The notes beneath the pieces were generated by a model that was not told the origin of the DNA, did no database searches, and worked only from the letters and a program-made list of their open reading frames with translations. This document shows, piece after piece, positions 43,296-51,924 of a stretch of DNA of 64,000 nt (position 1 is its first letter; the number at the start of each line of letters is the position of its first letter). The translations under genes and the position numbers were made by a program. The stretch is from Paenibacillus dendritiformis (GTDB lineage: Bacteria; Bacillota; Bacilli; Paenibacillales; Paenibacillaceae), in the NCBI RefSeq assembly GCF_015845845.1, contig NZ_LDIG01000045.1, positions 1-64,000 of the forward strand, in the 5' to 3' direction.

Positions 43296-44015
43296 CTAGA
43301 TGCGGCAGATCTCCTTCGGACACATTTCACACCGGCAGACGTCCCGCAGATGATCCAGCTCGCGGATGACAATCATGCCGCTCTCGTATTCGAGCACGCC
43401 CTTCTTGCGGAGATCGCTCAGCATCCGGTTCACGCTCTCGCGGGTAGCGCCAATCATGTTCGACAAATCGGTATGCGTAATCTTCTTGTTGATAAGCACG
43501 CCGCCGTCGTCCAGCTCCTCTCCATACGTGTTCGACAGGCGGATCAGCGTCGAGCACAGCGCGCCCGGCTTGCCGTACATCATCAGATCGCGGAATTTCG
43601 TCTGCGTCAGACGATGGTGGATTCCCATCCATTTCATGAAGTCGATCGAAAAATCGCAGTATTGACAGATTAAAATCTCAATATCCTTCTGATCGATCAG
43701 GCCGAGCTCGGCTTCCTCGATCACTTCCGCCGTGAAGCTGTGCTTCGTGCTGTTGAACGGGTCGACCTGCCCGATCATGTCTCCGGCTTGATACATATAG
43801 AGAATCAATTCCTTGCCTTCATCCGTCGATTTCGTTATTTTGACGCGGCCGCTCTTCAGAATGAAGAGCTTATCGGACACGTCGCCTTCCCAGAATAGAT
43901 GCGAGTTCTCGGGGTAGGTCCGATCCTTCGCTATCTCCAACAGCCGCTGTCGGTTCTGCTCCGAAAAACACGATAAGTTGCAGTGTTCGCCGAGTTGTTC
44001 CATCATGTTGGCCAC
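43296..44015 (-). CDS. fnr: FNR-type anaerobic transcription activator (239 aa)
   Basis: This is a Crp/Fnr regulator of the Bacillus FNR type. A cyclic-nucleotide-like beta roll (HLFWEGDVSDKLFILKSGRV) is followed by the long helix and a winged-helix DNA-binding domain (THTDLSNMIGATRESVNRMLS). The recognition helix carries the E-S-V-N-R pattern that reads TGTGA half sites. The C-terminus VCRCEMCPKEICRI supplies the cysteines that bind a [4Fe-4S] cluster in Bacillus FNR. Start choice: GTG 44015 has GGAGG eight bases upstream; ATG 44006 and TTG 44030 are alternatives in frame. An FNR-like box lies upstream at 44075, suggesting autoregulation. It is divergent from adhE. Confidence 0.92.
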   Translation of the reverse strand: MANMMEQLGEHCNLSCFSEQNRQRLLEIAKDRTYPENSHLFWEGDVSDKLFILKSGRVKITKSTDEGKELILYMYQAGDMIGQVDPFNSTKHSFTAEVIEEAELGLIDQKDIEILICQYCDFSIDFMKWMGIHHRLTQTKFRDLMMYGKPGALCSTLIRLSNTYGEELDDGGVLINKKITHTDLSNMIGATRESVNRMLSDLRKKGVLEYESGMIVIRELDHLRDVCRCEMCPKEICRI

Positions 44016-44074
44016 TCCATTCGCCTCCAATTGTCTATTTCCAAATGTTATTTATTGGGTTTTACGATATATCA

Positions 44075-44090
44075 TGTGACATGTTTCACT
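44075..44090. promoter_or_regulatory. FNR box close to the fnr start
   Basis: TGTGA-CATGTT-TCACT matches the consensus at 9 of 10 positions and lies 60-75 bases upstream of the preferred fnr start. Confidence 0.65.
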
Positions 44091-44176
44091 AAATCCTTTG
44101 ATACTACTATCATGTACGTTCCAACGAGTATTGTCAATTTAGAAATGTTTAAATTTTTTACAAAATAGCGACAGAT

Positions 44177-44192
44177 TGTGACGAGTGTCACA
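44177..44192. promoter_or_regulatory. FNR box in the fnr-adhE intergenic region
   Basis: TGTGA-CGAGTG-TCACA is a perfect match to both half sites, and the symmetry extends one base further (TTGTGA...TCACAA). Confidence 0.85.
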
Positions 44193-44237
44193 AAGTCTGG
44201 ACGGGCTGTAAAAGATAGACGAAAAAAAGAGTTGCGA

Positions 44238-44253
44238 TGTGATGCAGATCACA
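44238..44253. promoter_or_regulatory. FNR box in the fnr-adhE intergenic region
   Basis: TGTGA-TGCAGA-TCACA is a perfect match, flanked by A and T (ATGTGA...TCACAT). It lies 61 bases from the box at 44177. Confidence 0.85.
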
Positions 44254-44286
44254 TACAGACTTAACACTAATAAGCTAAACTTAGAT

Positions 44287-44302
44287 TGTGAAAAGATTCA
44301 CA
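44287..44302. promoter_or_regulatory. FNR box proximal to adhE
   Basis: TGTGA-AAAGAT-TCACA is a perfect match with extended symmetry (TTGTGA...TCACAA). It lies about 113-128 bases before the adhE start and 49 bases from the previous box. Confidence 0.85.
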
Positions 44303-44414
44303 AATAAAAAACCGAGGAACATCGGATGATATCCGCAGCATCATAAATAGAAAGCAAACCGACAGAGAAGCGGAACCCCGGGTTGACTTGGTCTACGGAG
44401 CGGAGGCGGAGAAG

Positions 44415-47036
44415 ATGGCAGCACAACCGAAAGCAACGGCAATGGAAAAGAAAAACGTCCCGAATGCGCAAGAGCATATTGATCAATTGGTGGCACGCGC
44501 CAAGAAGGCTCAAGCGGCATTTATGGACATGACGCAGGAACAGATTGACACGATTGTGCAGCAAATGGCGTTGGCCGGTCTCGACAAGCATATGCATTTG
44601 GCGAAAATGGCAGTCGAAGAAACGGGCCGCGGCGTGTATGAAGACAAGATCACGAAAAATATTTTTGCCACGGAATACATCTTCAACTCGATAAAGTACG
44701 AGAAAACCGTCGGCGTCATCGAGGATAATCCGAATGGCGCATATATGAAAATTGCGGAGCCGGTCGGCATCGTGATGGGGATTACCCCGGTGACGAACCC
44801 GACGTCCACGACGATGTTCAAGGCGCTCATTTCCATTAAGACGCGCAACCCGATCATTTTCGGATTCCATCCGTCGGCACAGAAATGCAGCGCGGAAGCA
44901 GCCCGCATTTTGCACGACGCCGCGGTCAAATACGGCGCTCCCGAGCACTGTATCCAATGGATTGAATATCCGTCCATGGACGCGACCAATGCGCTGATGA
45001 ATCATCCGGACGTGGCGCTGATCCTCGCGACAGGCGGAGCGGGCATGGTTCGGGCGGCGTACAGCTGCGGCAAGCCGGCGCTCGGCGTCGGCCCGGGCAA
45101 CGTGCCATGCTTCATTGACAAGACGGCGGAACTGGAGCAGGCGGTCACCGACCTGATTCTGTCCAAAACGTTCGACAACGGCATGATCTGCGCATCCGAG
45201 CAGGCGGTCATCATCGAAGAACCGGTCTTTGCCGAAGTGAAAAAGCTGATGCAGGCCAAAGGCTGCCGCTTCCTGACGAAGGAAGAGACCGGCAAGCTGC
45301 AGGGCATGGCGATGAAGGCCGAATCCTGCGCCGTCAATCCGGCCATCGTCGGTCAATCCGCGAAGCAGATTGCGGATATGGCCGGCATCTCGGTACCGGA
45401 CGATACGAAAATTCTGGTGGCCGAGCTGGACGGCGTCGGACCGAAGTATCCGCTGTCCGCCGAGAAGCTGAGCCCGGTGCTCGCCTGCTACAAGGTGAAG
45501 AACGCGCAGGAAGGTATCGACCGGGCGGCCGAGGTCGTCGCCTTCGGCGGCATGGGTCACTCCTCCGTCATTCATTCCCACGACGATGACGTGATTCGCC
45601 GCTTCGCGGACCGATTGCAGACCGGACGGATACTCGTCAACTCGCCGTCGACGCACGGCGCGATCGGGGACATTTACAATACGAATATCCCTTCGTTGAC
45701 CTTGGGCTGCGGCTCTTACGGACGCAACTCGACGTCTTCCAACGTAACGGCCGTCAATCTGCTCAATATTAAACGGGTGGCGAAGCGAACTGTGAATATG
45801 CAATGGTTTAAGGTGCCGAACAAGATTTATTTTGAAAAGGGTGCAACGCAATATTTGGCCAAAATGCCGGACATCCACCGGGTGATGATCGTCACCGACG
45901 CCATGATGGTGAAGCTCGGGTATGTCGAGAAACTGGAATACTATCTCCGCCAGCGCCGGACGCCGGTTGCGATCGAAGTCTTCTCCGACGTCGAGCCGGA
46001 TCCGTCCACCAAGACGGTCGAGCGCGGGGCGGAAATGATGCGGAGCTTCGAGCCCGACTGCATCATCGCCTTGGGCGGCGGCTCGCCGATGGACGCGGCG
46101 AAGGGCATGTGGCTGTTCTACGAATATCCGGATACCGACTTCGACAATCTGAAGCAGAAGTTCCTGGATATCCGCAAGCGCACATTTAAATATCCGCGTC
46201 TTGGCCAGAAGGCGAAATTCGTCGCCATTCCGACAACGTCCGGTACCGGATCCGAGGTCACCTCGTTCGCGGTCATCACGGACAAAGAGAAGGGCAACAC
46301 GAAATACCCGCTGGCAGACTACGAGCTGACGCCGGACGTGGCTATCATCGACCCTGAGTTCGTCTACAGCTTGCCGAAAACAGCCGTGGCCGACACCGGT
46401 ATGGACGTGCTGACGCACGCGATTGAAGCTTACGTCTCCGTCATGGCGAGCGATTACACCGACGGACTGGCGATTAAAGCTATCCAGCTCGTCTTCGAGA
46501 ACCTGGTGAAGTCTTACCGGGAAGCATGCCCGAAAGCGCGTGAAAAAATGCATAACGCCTCAACCCTGGCGGGAATGGCGTTCGCGAATGCATTCCTTGG
46601 CATCAACCACAGCTTGGCGCATAAGTGGGGAGCGCAGTATCATACGGCGCACGGACGGACGAATGCGATTTTGATGCCGCATGTCATCCGCTACAATGCG
46701 AAGAAGCCGACGAAGTTCGCTTCCTTCCCGAAATATGACCATTTCGTTGCAGATGTGCGCTATGCCGAGATCGCCCGTATTCTCGGATTGCCGGCCCGCA
46801 CGACGGAAGAAGGCGTGAAGAGCCTTATCGAAGCCATCCGCGGCCTGAACCGCGAGCTGGGCATTCCGGAGTCGTTCCAGGAGCTGGGCTTCGATGCGAA
46901 GGATTTCGAATCCCGCGTCGACTATCTGGCGGATCGCGCCTTCGAAGACCAATGCACGACCGCCAATCCGAAGCTGCCGCTTGTGTCCGAGCTGGCGGAA
47001 GTATACCGCGACGCTTTTTATGGCCGCTTCGAATAA
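44415..47036 (+). CDS. adhE: Bifunctional aldehyde-alcohol dehydrogenase AdhE (873 aa)
   Basis: AdhE converts acetyl-CoA to acetaldehyde and then ethanol, regenerating NAD during fermentation. The N-terminal aldehyde dehydrogenase domain (to about residue 440) has [32 protein letters not shown] and the catalytic Cys in [13 protein letters not shown] near residue 258. The C-terminal iron-dependent alcohol dehydrogenase domain has [34 protein letters not shown] and the iron ligands in [10 protein letters not shown] and [20 protein letters not shown]. The ATG at 44415 is preceded by GGAGGCGGAGAAG, better than the TTG at 44388. Three perfect FNR boxes lie upstream. Confidence 0.95.
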   Translation: MAAQPKATAMEKKNVPNAQEHIDQLVARAKKAQAAFMDMTQEQIDTIVQQMALAGLDKHMHLAKMAVEETGRGVYEDKITKNIFATEYIFNSIKYEKTVGVIEDNPNGAYMKIAEPVGIVMGITPVTNPTSTTMFKALISIKTRNPIIFGFHPSAQKCSAEAARILHDAAVKYGAPEHCIQWIEYPSMDATNALMNHPDVALILATGGAGMVRAAYSCGKPALGVGPGNVPCFIDKTAELEQAVTDLILSKTFDNGMICASEQAVIIEEPVFAEVKKLMQAKGCRFLTKEETGKLQGMAMKAESCAVNPAIVGQSAKQIADMAGISVPDDTKILVAELDGVGPKYPLSAEKLSPVLACYKVKNAQEGIDRAAEVVAFGGMGHSSVIHSHDDDVIRRFADRLQTGRILVNSPSTHGAIGDIYNTNIPSLTLGCGSYGRNSTSSNVTAVNLLNIKRVAKRTVNMQWFKVPNKIYFEKGATQYLAKMPDIHRVMIVTDAMMVKLGYVEKLEYYLRQRRTPVAIEVFSDVEPDPSTKTVERGAEMMRSFEPDCIIALGGGSPMDAAKGMWLFYEYPDTDFDNLKQKFLDIRKRTFKYPRLGQKAKFVAIPTTSGTGSEVTSFAVITDKEKGNTKYPLADYELTPDVAIIDPEFVYSLPKTAVADTGMDVLTHAIEAYVSVMASDYTDGLAIKAIQLVFENLVKSYREACPKAREKMHNASTLAGMAFANAFLGINHSLAHKWGAQYHTAHGRTNAILMPHVIRYNAKKPTKFASFPKYDHFVADVRYAEIARILGLPARTTEEGVKSLIEAIRGLNRELGIPESFQELGFDAKDFESRVDYLADRAFEDQCTTANPKLPLVSELAEVYRDAFYGRFE

Positions 47037-47045
47037 GATAAATAT

Positions 47046-47100
47046 TGCATCAACTAGCACATCAATAAGCACTTCATTAGCACATCACTAGCACATGAAC
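47046..47100 (+). repeat. Short tandem repeat behind adhE (AGCACATCAAC type)
   Basis: About five units of 11-12 bp: GCATCAACT, AGCACATCAATA, AGCACTTCATT, AGCACATCACT and AGCACATGAAC. They begin 10 bases after the adhE stop. The unit is the same as in the array behind the nir operon (42711-42795). Confidence 0.75.
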
Positions 47101-47183
47101 AGGCAGCGGAGAGCAGCGGCTCTTCGCTGCTTTTCTATTTACGGGGAAGGGGCGGCGAAATAAACGGACTTTTATCTATTTTA
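47101..47183. terminator. Possible weak terminator of adhE
   Basis: GCAGCGGAGAGCAGCGGCTC is followed by TTCGCTGCTTTTCTATTT. The inner AGCAGCG...CGCTGCT pairs over seven bases (near 47112-47131) and is followed by TTTTCTATTT. This is a reasonable intrinsic terminator before the pfl promoter region. Confidence 0.6.
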
Positions 47184-47199
47184 TGTGATTATTTTCACA
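47184..47199. promoter_or_regulatory. FNR box 1 before pflB
   Basis: TGTGA-TTATTT-TCACA is a perfect match. It lies 287-302 bases before the pflB start codon, in an AT-rich segment. Confidence 0.85.
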
Positions 47200-47212
47200 A
47201 AAATTGATTCTT

Positions 47213-47228
47213 TGTGATGAAAATCACA
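47213..47228. promoter_or_regulatory. FNR box 2 before pflB
   Basis: TGTGA-TGAAAA-TCACA is a perfect match with extended symmetry (TTGTGA...TCACAA). It lies 29 bases (about three helical turns) from the first box, so both can be bound on one face of the DNA. Confidence 0.85.
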
Positions 47229-47377
47229 ACGAAACTACGTGAAAGGAGGTACAATTAAGGTGCAGCAAGGATAAAGGCTGCAGGGCAGCGGCGACGCTGC
47301 TATTAGCCACTCAGGCAGGAAAAAAGCGGGCGGTTATCGAAGTAGAAGGCGGAACATAACGGCCGCATACCCTTAAA

Positions 47378-47393
47378 CGTGAAATTCATCACA
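47378..47393. promoter_or_regulatory. FNR-like box 3 before pflB
   Basis: CGTGA-AATTCA-TCACA matches at 9 of 10 positions and lies about 93-108 bases before the pflB start. Confidence 0.6.
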
Positions 47394-47485
47394 ACTTGGT
47401 AAGGTTAGGGCTAGAGAGAACCATGTCGGGTGGCGCCTTCTGTTGCAAGCACATACGAAAAGTAAAACGGTATGGAGGGATTACG

Positions 47486-49744
47486 ATGTCGGTGATGGAA
47501 CGTAATAACACAGAAGCAAAAGGATGGCGTGGATTCAAAACGGGAAAATGGCAGAATCACGTGGATGTGCCGAACTTCCTGGAAAACAACATCCGGCCTT
47601 ATCATGGTGATGAATCCTTCTTGGTCGGACCGACCCAGAACACGAAAGATCTATGGGATATCGTAAGCCAATTGTCGAAGGAAGAGCGCGAACGCGGCGG
47701 CGTGTGGGATGTCGATGTCAATACGCCATCGACGATTACATCGCATAAGCCGGGCTATTTGGACAAAGATAAGGAGAAAGTGGTCGGCGTGCAAACCGAC
47801 GCTCCATTCCGCCGTTCCATCCAGCCGTTCGGCGGCATCCGGATGATGATTGACGCCTGCAAAGCGTATGGCTTCGAAATGCCTGAAGAAATCATCAAGA
47901 TGTTCACGGATATTCGCAAGACGCATAACCAAGGCGTATTTGACGCATATACTTCCGAAATGCGCATGGCCCGCAAAGCCGGCATCATTACCGGCTTGCC
48001 GGATGCGTACGGGCGCGGGCGCATTATCGGCGACTACCGCCGCGTTGCATTGTACGGCGTAGATTATCTCATTAAGATGAAGCAAAAGGATCTGAAGGAT
48101 CTGGAAGTGGACGTGATGACGAATGACGTTATCCGCGACCGCGAAGAGCTGTCCGAGCAGATCCGGGCGCTGCAGGAATTGAAGCAGCTTGCCGAAATGC
48201 ATGGCTTCGATATTTCCCAGCCGGCGCAAAACGCGAAGGAAGCATTCCAATGGGTATACTTCGGTTACTTGGCGGCAATCAAGGAACAGAACGGTGCGGC
48301 GATGTCGCTCGGACGCGTGTCGTCCTTCCTCGATATTTATATCGAACGGGATCTGGAAGAGGGAACGCTGACCGAAGAAGAAGCCCAGGAACTGGTCGAC
48401 CACTTCGTCATGAAGCTGCGGATCGTCAAATTCCTGCGTACGCCGGATTACAATGAATTGTTCAGCGGCGACCCTACATGGGTAACCGAATCGATCGGCG
48501 GCATGTCCGTGGACGGCACGACTCGCGTCACGAAGAACAGCTTCCGCTTCCTGCACACCCTGTACAACCTCGGACCGGCTCCAGAGCCGAACCTGACGGT
48601 ACTGTGGTCGACGAAGCTTCCGGAAGCCTTCAAAAAATACTGCTCCAAAGTATCGATCGAGACGAGCTCGATTCAATACGAAAACGATGACCTGATGCGT
48701 CCGATCTATGGCGATGATTACGGTATCGCCTGCTGCGTATCCGCAATGCGCATCGGCAAGCAGATGCAGTTCTTCGGCGCCCGCGCCAACCTGGCGAAAT
48801 GTCTGCTGTACGCCATCAATGGCGGCAAGGACGAGAAGCTGGGCTTGCAGGTAGGACCGGAGCTGCCTCCGATTACGAGCGAAGTGCTGGATTACGACGA
48901 AGTCGTCAAGCGGTTCAAGCAGATGATGGAGTGGCTGGCGAAGCTGTACATGAACACGCTGAATGTCATCCACTTTATGCATGATAAATATTGCTACGAG
49001 CGCATCGAAATGGCGCTGCATGACCGTGAAATTTTGCGGACGATGGCATGCGGCATCGCGGGCCTGTCGGTCGCAGCCGACTCGCTCAGCGCCATCAAAT
49101 ACGCGAAGGTTAGACCGATTCGCAACGAGCAGGGCATCGCGGTAGACTTCGAGACGGAAGGCGAATATCCTTGTTACGGCAACAATGATGAGCGCGTGGA
49201 CAGCATCGCCGTTGAACTGGTTGAATCGTTCATGAACATGATTCGGAAGCACCATGCATACCGCAATGCGCTCCCAACCCAATCCGTATTGACGATCACG
49301 TCGAACGTCGTCTATGGCAAGAAGACCGGTACGACGCCGGATGGACGCAAAGCGGGCGAACCGTTCGCTCCTGGGGCGAACCCAATGCACGGCCGCGACC
49401 GCAAAGGAGCGCTTGCTTCGCTGAGCTCCGTCGCGAAACTGCCTTATGAGCACAGCCTGGACGGCATCTCGAACACGTTCTCCATCGTGCCTAAGGCGCT
49501 TGGCAAGGATCTCGAATCGCGCAAATCGAACTTGACGTCGATGCTGGACGGCTACTTCAGCAGCAAGGGGCATCATCTGAACGTCAACGTATTCGACCGC
49601 GAGCAGCTGCTTGACGCGATGGAACATCCGGAAAATTATCCGCAATTGACGATTCGCGTATCCGGATATGCGGTCAACTTCATCAAGCTGACGCGCGAGC
49701 AGCAGCTCGATGTCATCAACCGCACATTCCACGGCAGCATGTAA
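47486..49744 (+). CDS. pflB: Formate C-acetyltransferase (pyruvate formate-lyase, 752 aa)
   Basis: PflB splits pyruvate with CoA into acetyl-CoA and formate using a glycyl radical. The paired catalytic cysteines are in [15 protein letters not shown] near residue 415. The radical glycine is in [11 protein letters not shown] near residue 726, followed by the usual short C-terminus ending FHGSM. Other landmarks are [20 protein letters not shown] and [10 protein letters not shown]. The ATG at 47486 follows TATGGAGGGATTACG; in-frame codons from 47396 lack a site and overlap the last FNR box region. The activase gene follows 30 bases later. Three FNR boxes lie upstream. Confidence 0.96.
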   Translation: MSVMERNNTEAKGWRGFKTGKWQNHVDVPNFLENNIRPYHGDESFLVGPTQNTKDLWDIVSQLSKEERERGGVWDVDVNTPSTITSHKPGYLDKDKEKVVGVQTDAPFRRSIQPFGGIRMMIDACKAYGFEMPEEIIKMFTDIRKTHNQGVFDAYTSEMRMARKAGIITGLPDAYGRGRIIGDYRRVALYGVDYLIKMKQKDLKDLEVDVMTNDVIRDREELSEQIRALQELKQLAEMHGFDISQPAQNAKEAFQWVYFGYLAAIKEQNGAAMSLGRVSSFLDIYIERDLEEGTLTEEEAQELVDHFVMKLRIVKFLRTPDYNELFSGDPTWVTESIGGMSVDGTTRVTKNSFRFLHTLYNLGPAPEPNLTVLWSTKLPEAFKKYCSKVSIETSSIQYENDDLMRPIYGDDYGIACCVSAMRIGKQMQFFGARANLAKCLLYAINGGKDEKLGLQVGPELPPITSEVLDYDEVVKRFKQMMEWLAKLYMNTLNVIHFMHDKYCYERIEMALHDREILRTMACGIAGLSVAADSLSAIKYAKVRPIRNEQGIAVDFETEGEYPCYGNNDERVDSIAVELVESFMNMIRKHHAYRNALPTQSVLTITSNVVYGKKTGTTPDGRKAGEPFAPGANPMHGRDRKGALASLSSVAKLPYEHSLDGISNTFSIVPKALGKDLESRKSNLTSMLDGYFSSKGHHLNVNVFDREQLLDAMEHPENYPQLTIRVSGYAVNFIKLTREQQLDVINRTFHGSM

Positions 49745-49774
49745 TCAGACATGTGAGCCGGAAGAGAAGGGACC

Positions 49775-50521
49775 GTGAGCGACATGATTGGACGCATACA
49801 CTCCGTAGAAACATTCGGCACGGTGGATGGGCCGGGTATCCGATTCATACTGTTCATGCAGGGCTGCGCCCTGAAGTGCAAATATTGCCACAATCGGGAT
49901 ACCTGGGATCTGCACGGCGGCACCGAGATGTCCGTAGAAGAAGCGCTCTCGGAAATCGAGTCCTACCTTCCGTATTATCGCAGCTCCGGCGGCGGCTTGA
50001 CCGTATCGGGCGGGGAGCCGACATTGCAGGTTCCCTTCGTGAAGGAGCTGTTCAAGCAGGTGAAGCAGCGCTGGAACTTGCCGACGGCGCTCGATACGAA
50101 CGGCGTCAACGATGTGACGAAGCTGACCGAGCTGTATGACCTGACCGATTTGGTGCTGCTCGATATCAAGCATATCGACAATGAGAAGCATATGGCCTTG
50201 ACCGGGGTGCCCAATACGCGCACCCTGGAGACGGCGCGCTGGCTGTCAGACCACGGCAAGAAAATGTGGATCCGGCATGTGCTCGTCCCGACAATTAACG
50301 ATGACGAGCAGGATTTGCTGAATCTTGGCCGCTTTATCGGCACGCTGCAGGGCGTCGAAAAGGTGGATGTGCTTCCATACCACCAGATGGGGGTCTATAA
50401 ATGGGAGCAGCTCGGCGAGAAATATTCGCTGGAAGGCATTCCGTCGCCGACGGCGGAAGAAGCGGAGCGGGCGCAGCGGCTGATTGAACAGGGCCGGGCC
50501 GAAGCCGCAGCTCAAAAATAA
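49775..50521 (+). CDS. pflA: Pyruvate formate-lyase activating enzyme (248 aa)
   Basis: This radical SAM enzyme installs the glycyl radical on PflB. The cluster motif is CALKCKYCHNRDTW (CxxxCxxC) near residues 31-38. The glycine-rich SAM-binding segment SGGGLTVSGGEPTLQ follows, then LDTNGV, LLDIKHID, RHVLVPTIND and the C-terminal VDVLPYHQMGVYKW. The start is GTG 49775 with GAAGAGAAGGGACC just before it. It is co-transcribed with pflB and followed by a terminator. Confidence 0.95.
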   Translation: MSDMIGRIHSVETFGTVDGPGIRFILFMQGCALKCKYCHNRDTWDLHGGTEMSVEEALSEIESYLPYYRSSGGGLTVSGGEPTLQVPFVKELFKQVKQRWNLPTALDTNGVNDVTKLTELYDLTDLVLLDIKHIDNEKHMALTGVPNTRTLETARWLSDHGKKMWIRHVLVPTINDDEQDLLNLGRFIGTLQGVEKVDVLPYHQMGVYKWEQLGEKYSLEGIPSPTAEEAERAQRLIEQGRAEAAAQK

Positions 50522-50539
50522 TCGCATATCGCTAACGGA

Positions 50540-50586
50540 ACGTGCAGTGTCGCCCGGCGAACGGGGACGCTGCACGTTTTGTGTTT
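50540..50586 (+). terminator. Intrinsic terminator after pflA
   Basis: ACGTGCAG (50540-50547) pairs with CTGCACGT (50570-50577) around a GC-rich inner loop, followed by TTTTGTGTTT. Confidence 0.8.
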
Positions 50587-50752
50587 GCCCACGTTTCCGT
50601 GAACGCAGCTACTCTCTGAATGAATCGTATTTTGTCACGGCTCTCCCGCAATAGAAGACAAAGTATGCTAAAATATTTTGCAGTGATGAAAACCTGAAAG
50701 CTGCGGTTATGCTGAATCATACTATTGTGAAAATTTGGAGAGTGAATGAAAA

Positions 50753-51682
50753 ATGGCAGATATTAGCGGTCTTGAACCGGGTATTCGCGATTTGGTGACC
50801 CAATTTATCGAGAGCGGGCGTCCGTCGGCAAGAAAGCAAAGTATCCGGGAGCGCAGGCAAGGATACTTGGATTCGGTCCGCTTGGCCGGAGAAGCGGTCC
50901 CGGTCCATCATATTTTTGAACAAACGATTGACGGCATACGGCTTCGCATCTACAAACCATCGGAACGAAGCAATCTTCCGGTTTTGATTTTTTATCATGG
51001 CGGCTGTTTTGTGAGCGGCGATTTCGAAACGCATGATCGTCAAATGCGTTTGTTAGCGAATCTGGGTAACGCACTGGTGATCGCCGTCGATTACCGCTTG
51101 GCTCCGGAGCATGTGTATCCGGCTGCGCATGACGATGCGCTGGCCGCCTCTCATCTCGTTCGCCAACATGCCCTAACTTGGGGCGGCGACCCCGAAAACA
51201 TCACGATCGCCGGGGACAGCGCAGGCGGACATTTGGCGCTCGTGACCTGTCTTCGCTTGAAAGCGCAAGGGCAGTGGATGCCACAGCGGCAAGTTCTCAT
51301 TTATCCGATGCTGGATGCCACGGGCGCAAGCGACAGCTATCAAAAATACGGCGATGATTATGTCGTTACGCGGGACGCTTTGTTAAGCGGATTTGAGGCT
51401 TATTTAGCCGATCTGCCTCTCGATCACCCGGAAGCGAGCCCGCTCTTCCGCAATGATTGGCAAGGGCTCCCGCCAACTTATATCATTACTGCGGAATTTG
51501 ATCCGCTTGTTGACGAGGGCGAGGCGTTATATCGCCGTTTGTCGGAGGCAGGCGTCGAGGCGCAATGCAAGCGATATCTTGGCGTGAACCACGGCTTCTT
51601 TCAGCTTGCCGGCATCAGCATGGCAGGCCGACAGGCGCTGCAGGATGTCGCCGCCCTCCTGGCCAATTCAGCCTATAAATAA
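50753..51682 (+). CDS. Alpha/beta hydrolase, hormone-sensitive lipase type (309 aa)
   Basis: This is a carboxylesterase of the HSL family. The oxyanion motif is YHGGCFVSGDF (HGG) near residue 82, and the nucleophile Ser is in ITIAGDSAGGHLALV (GDSAGG) near residue 155. The Asp is in TAEFDPLVDEG and the His in LGVNHGFFQL, so the catalytic triad is complete. The start ATG follows TTGGAGAGTGAATGAAAA. There is no signal peptide, so it is intracellular. It is a single gene between two terminators; the physiological ester is unknown. Confidence 0.9.
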   Translation: MADISGLEPGIRDLVTQFIESGRPSARKQSIRERRQGYLDSVRLAGEAVPVHHIFEQTIDGIRLRIYKPSERSNLPVLIFYHGGCFVSGDFETHDRQMRLLANLGNALVIAVDYRLAPEHVYPAAHDDALAASHLVRQHALTWGGDPENITIAGDSAGGHLALVTCLRLKAQGQWMPQRQVLIYPMLDATGASDSYQKYGDDYVVTRDALLSGFEAYLADLPLDHPEASPLFRNDWQGLPPTYIITAEFDPLVDEGEALYRRLSEAGVEAQCKRYLGVNHGFFQLAGISMAGRQALQDVAALLANSAYK

Positions 51683-51687
51683 GGTTG

Positions 51688-51737
51688 AAAAGCTCCTGAA
51701 CCGGAACGTGCCCGTTCTGAATGCAGGAGCTTTTTGC
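51688..51737. terminator. Intrinsic terminator after the esterase gene
   Basis: AAAAGCTCCTG (from 51688) pairs with CAGGAGCTTTTT (51724-51735), with inner complementarity between GGAACG and CGTTC. The A and T runs on both sides make it usable in both directions. Confidence 0.85.
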
Positions 51738-51738
51738 C

Positions 51739-51880
51739 GTGCGAGGAAATAAATATCCCTGGCCGGCCCCCTCCCCCGGGTCGCAGCCCATGATGTAGGT
51801 GTCCCCGAAGGTCACAATCCCCCCTGTGCCATTCCAATCGACAAAATCCGACAATAGGATGTTCGAGCGCCTTATTTTCT
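51739..51880 (-). pseudogene. Possible remnant of a GerP-type spore protein gene
   Basis: On the minus strand, one frame reads HPIVGF and the next continues WNGTGGIVTFGDTYIMG, then CDPGEGAGQGYLF. Joined by a one-base shift near 51840, this recalls the GerPA/GerPF pattern 'IVGxI...GGxVxFGDTxxISP...SGSFNTG'. The match is short and from memory. No ribosome binding site or full-length frame remains. It may also be chance. Confidence 0.25.
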
Positions 51881-51924
51881 GGTATGTTTAATATCACAAA
51901 TTAGACAAAAAAGGGGGGCCTCGA

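Noticed and set aside
44298-46553. 751-codon minus-strand open frame opposite adhE
   Set aside because: The plus strand encodes complete AdhE with catalytic residues; the antisense frame is His/Arg-rich and has no family features.
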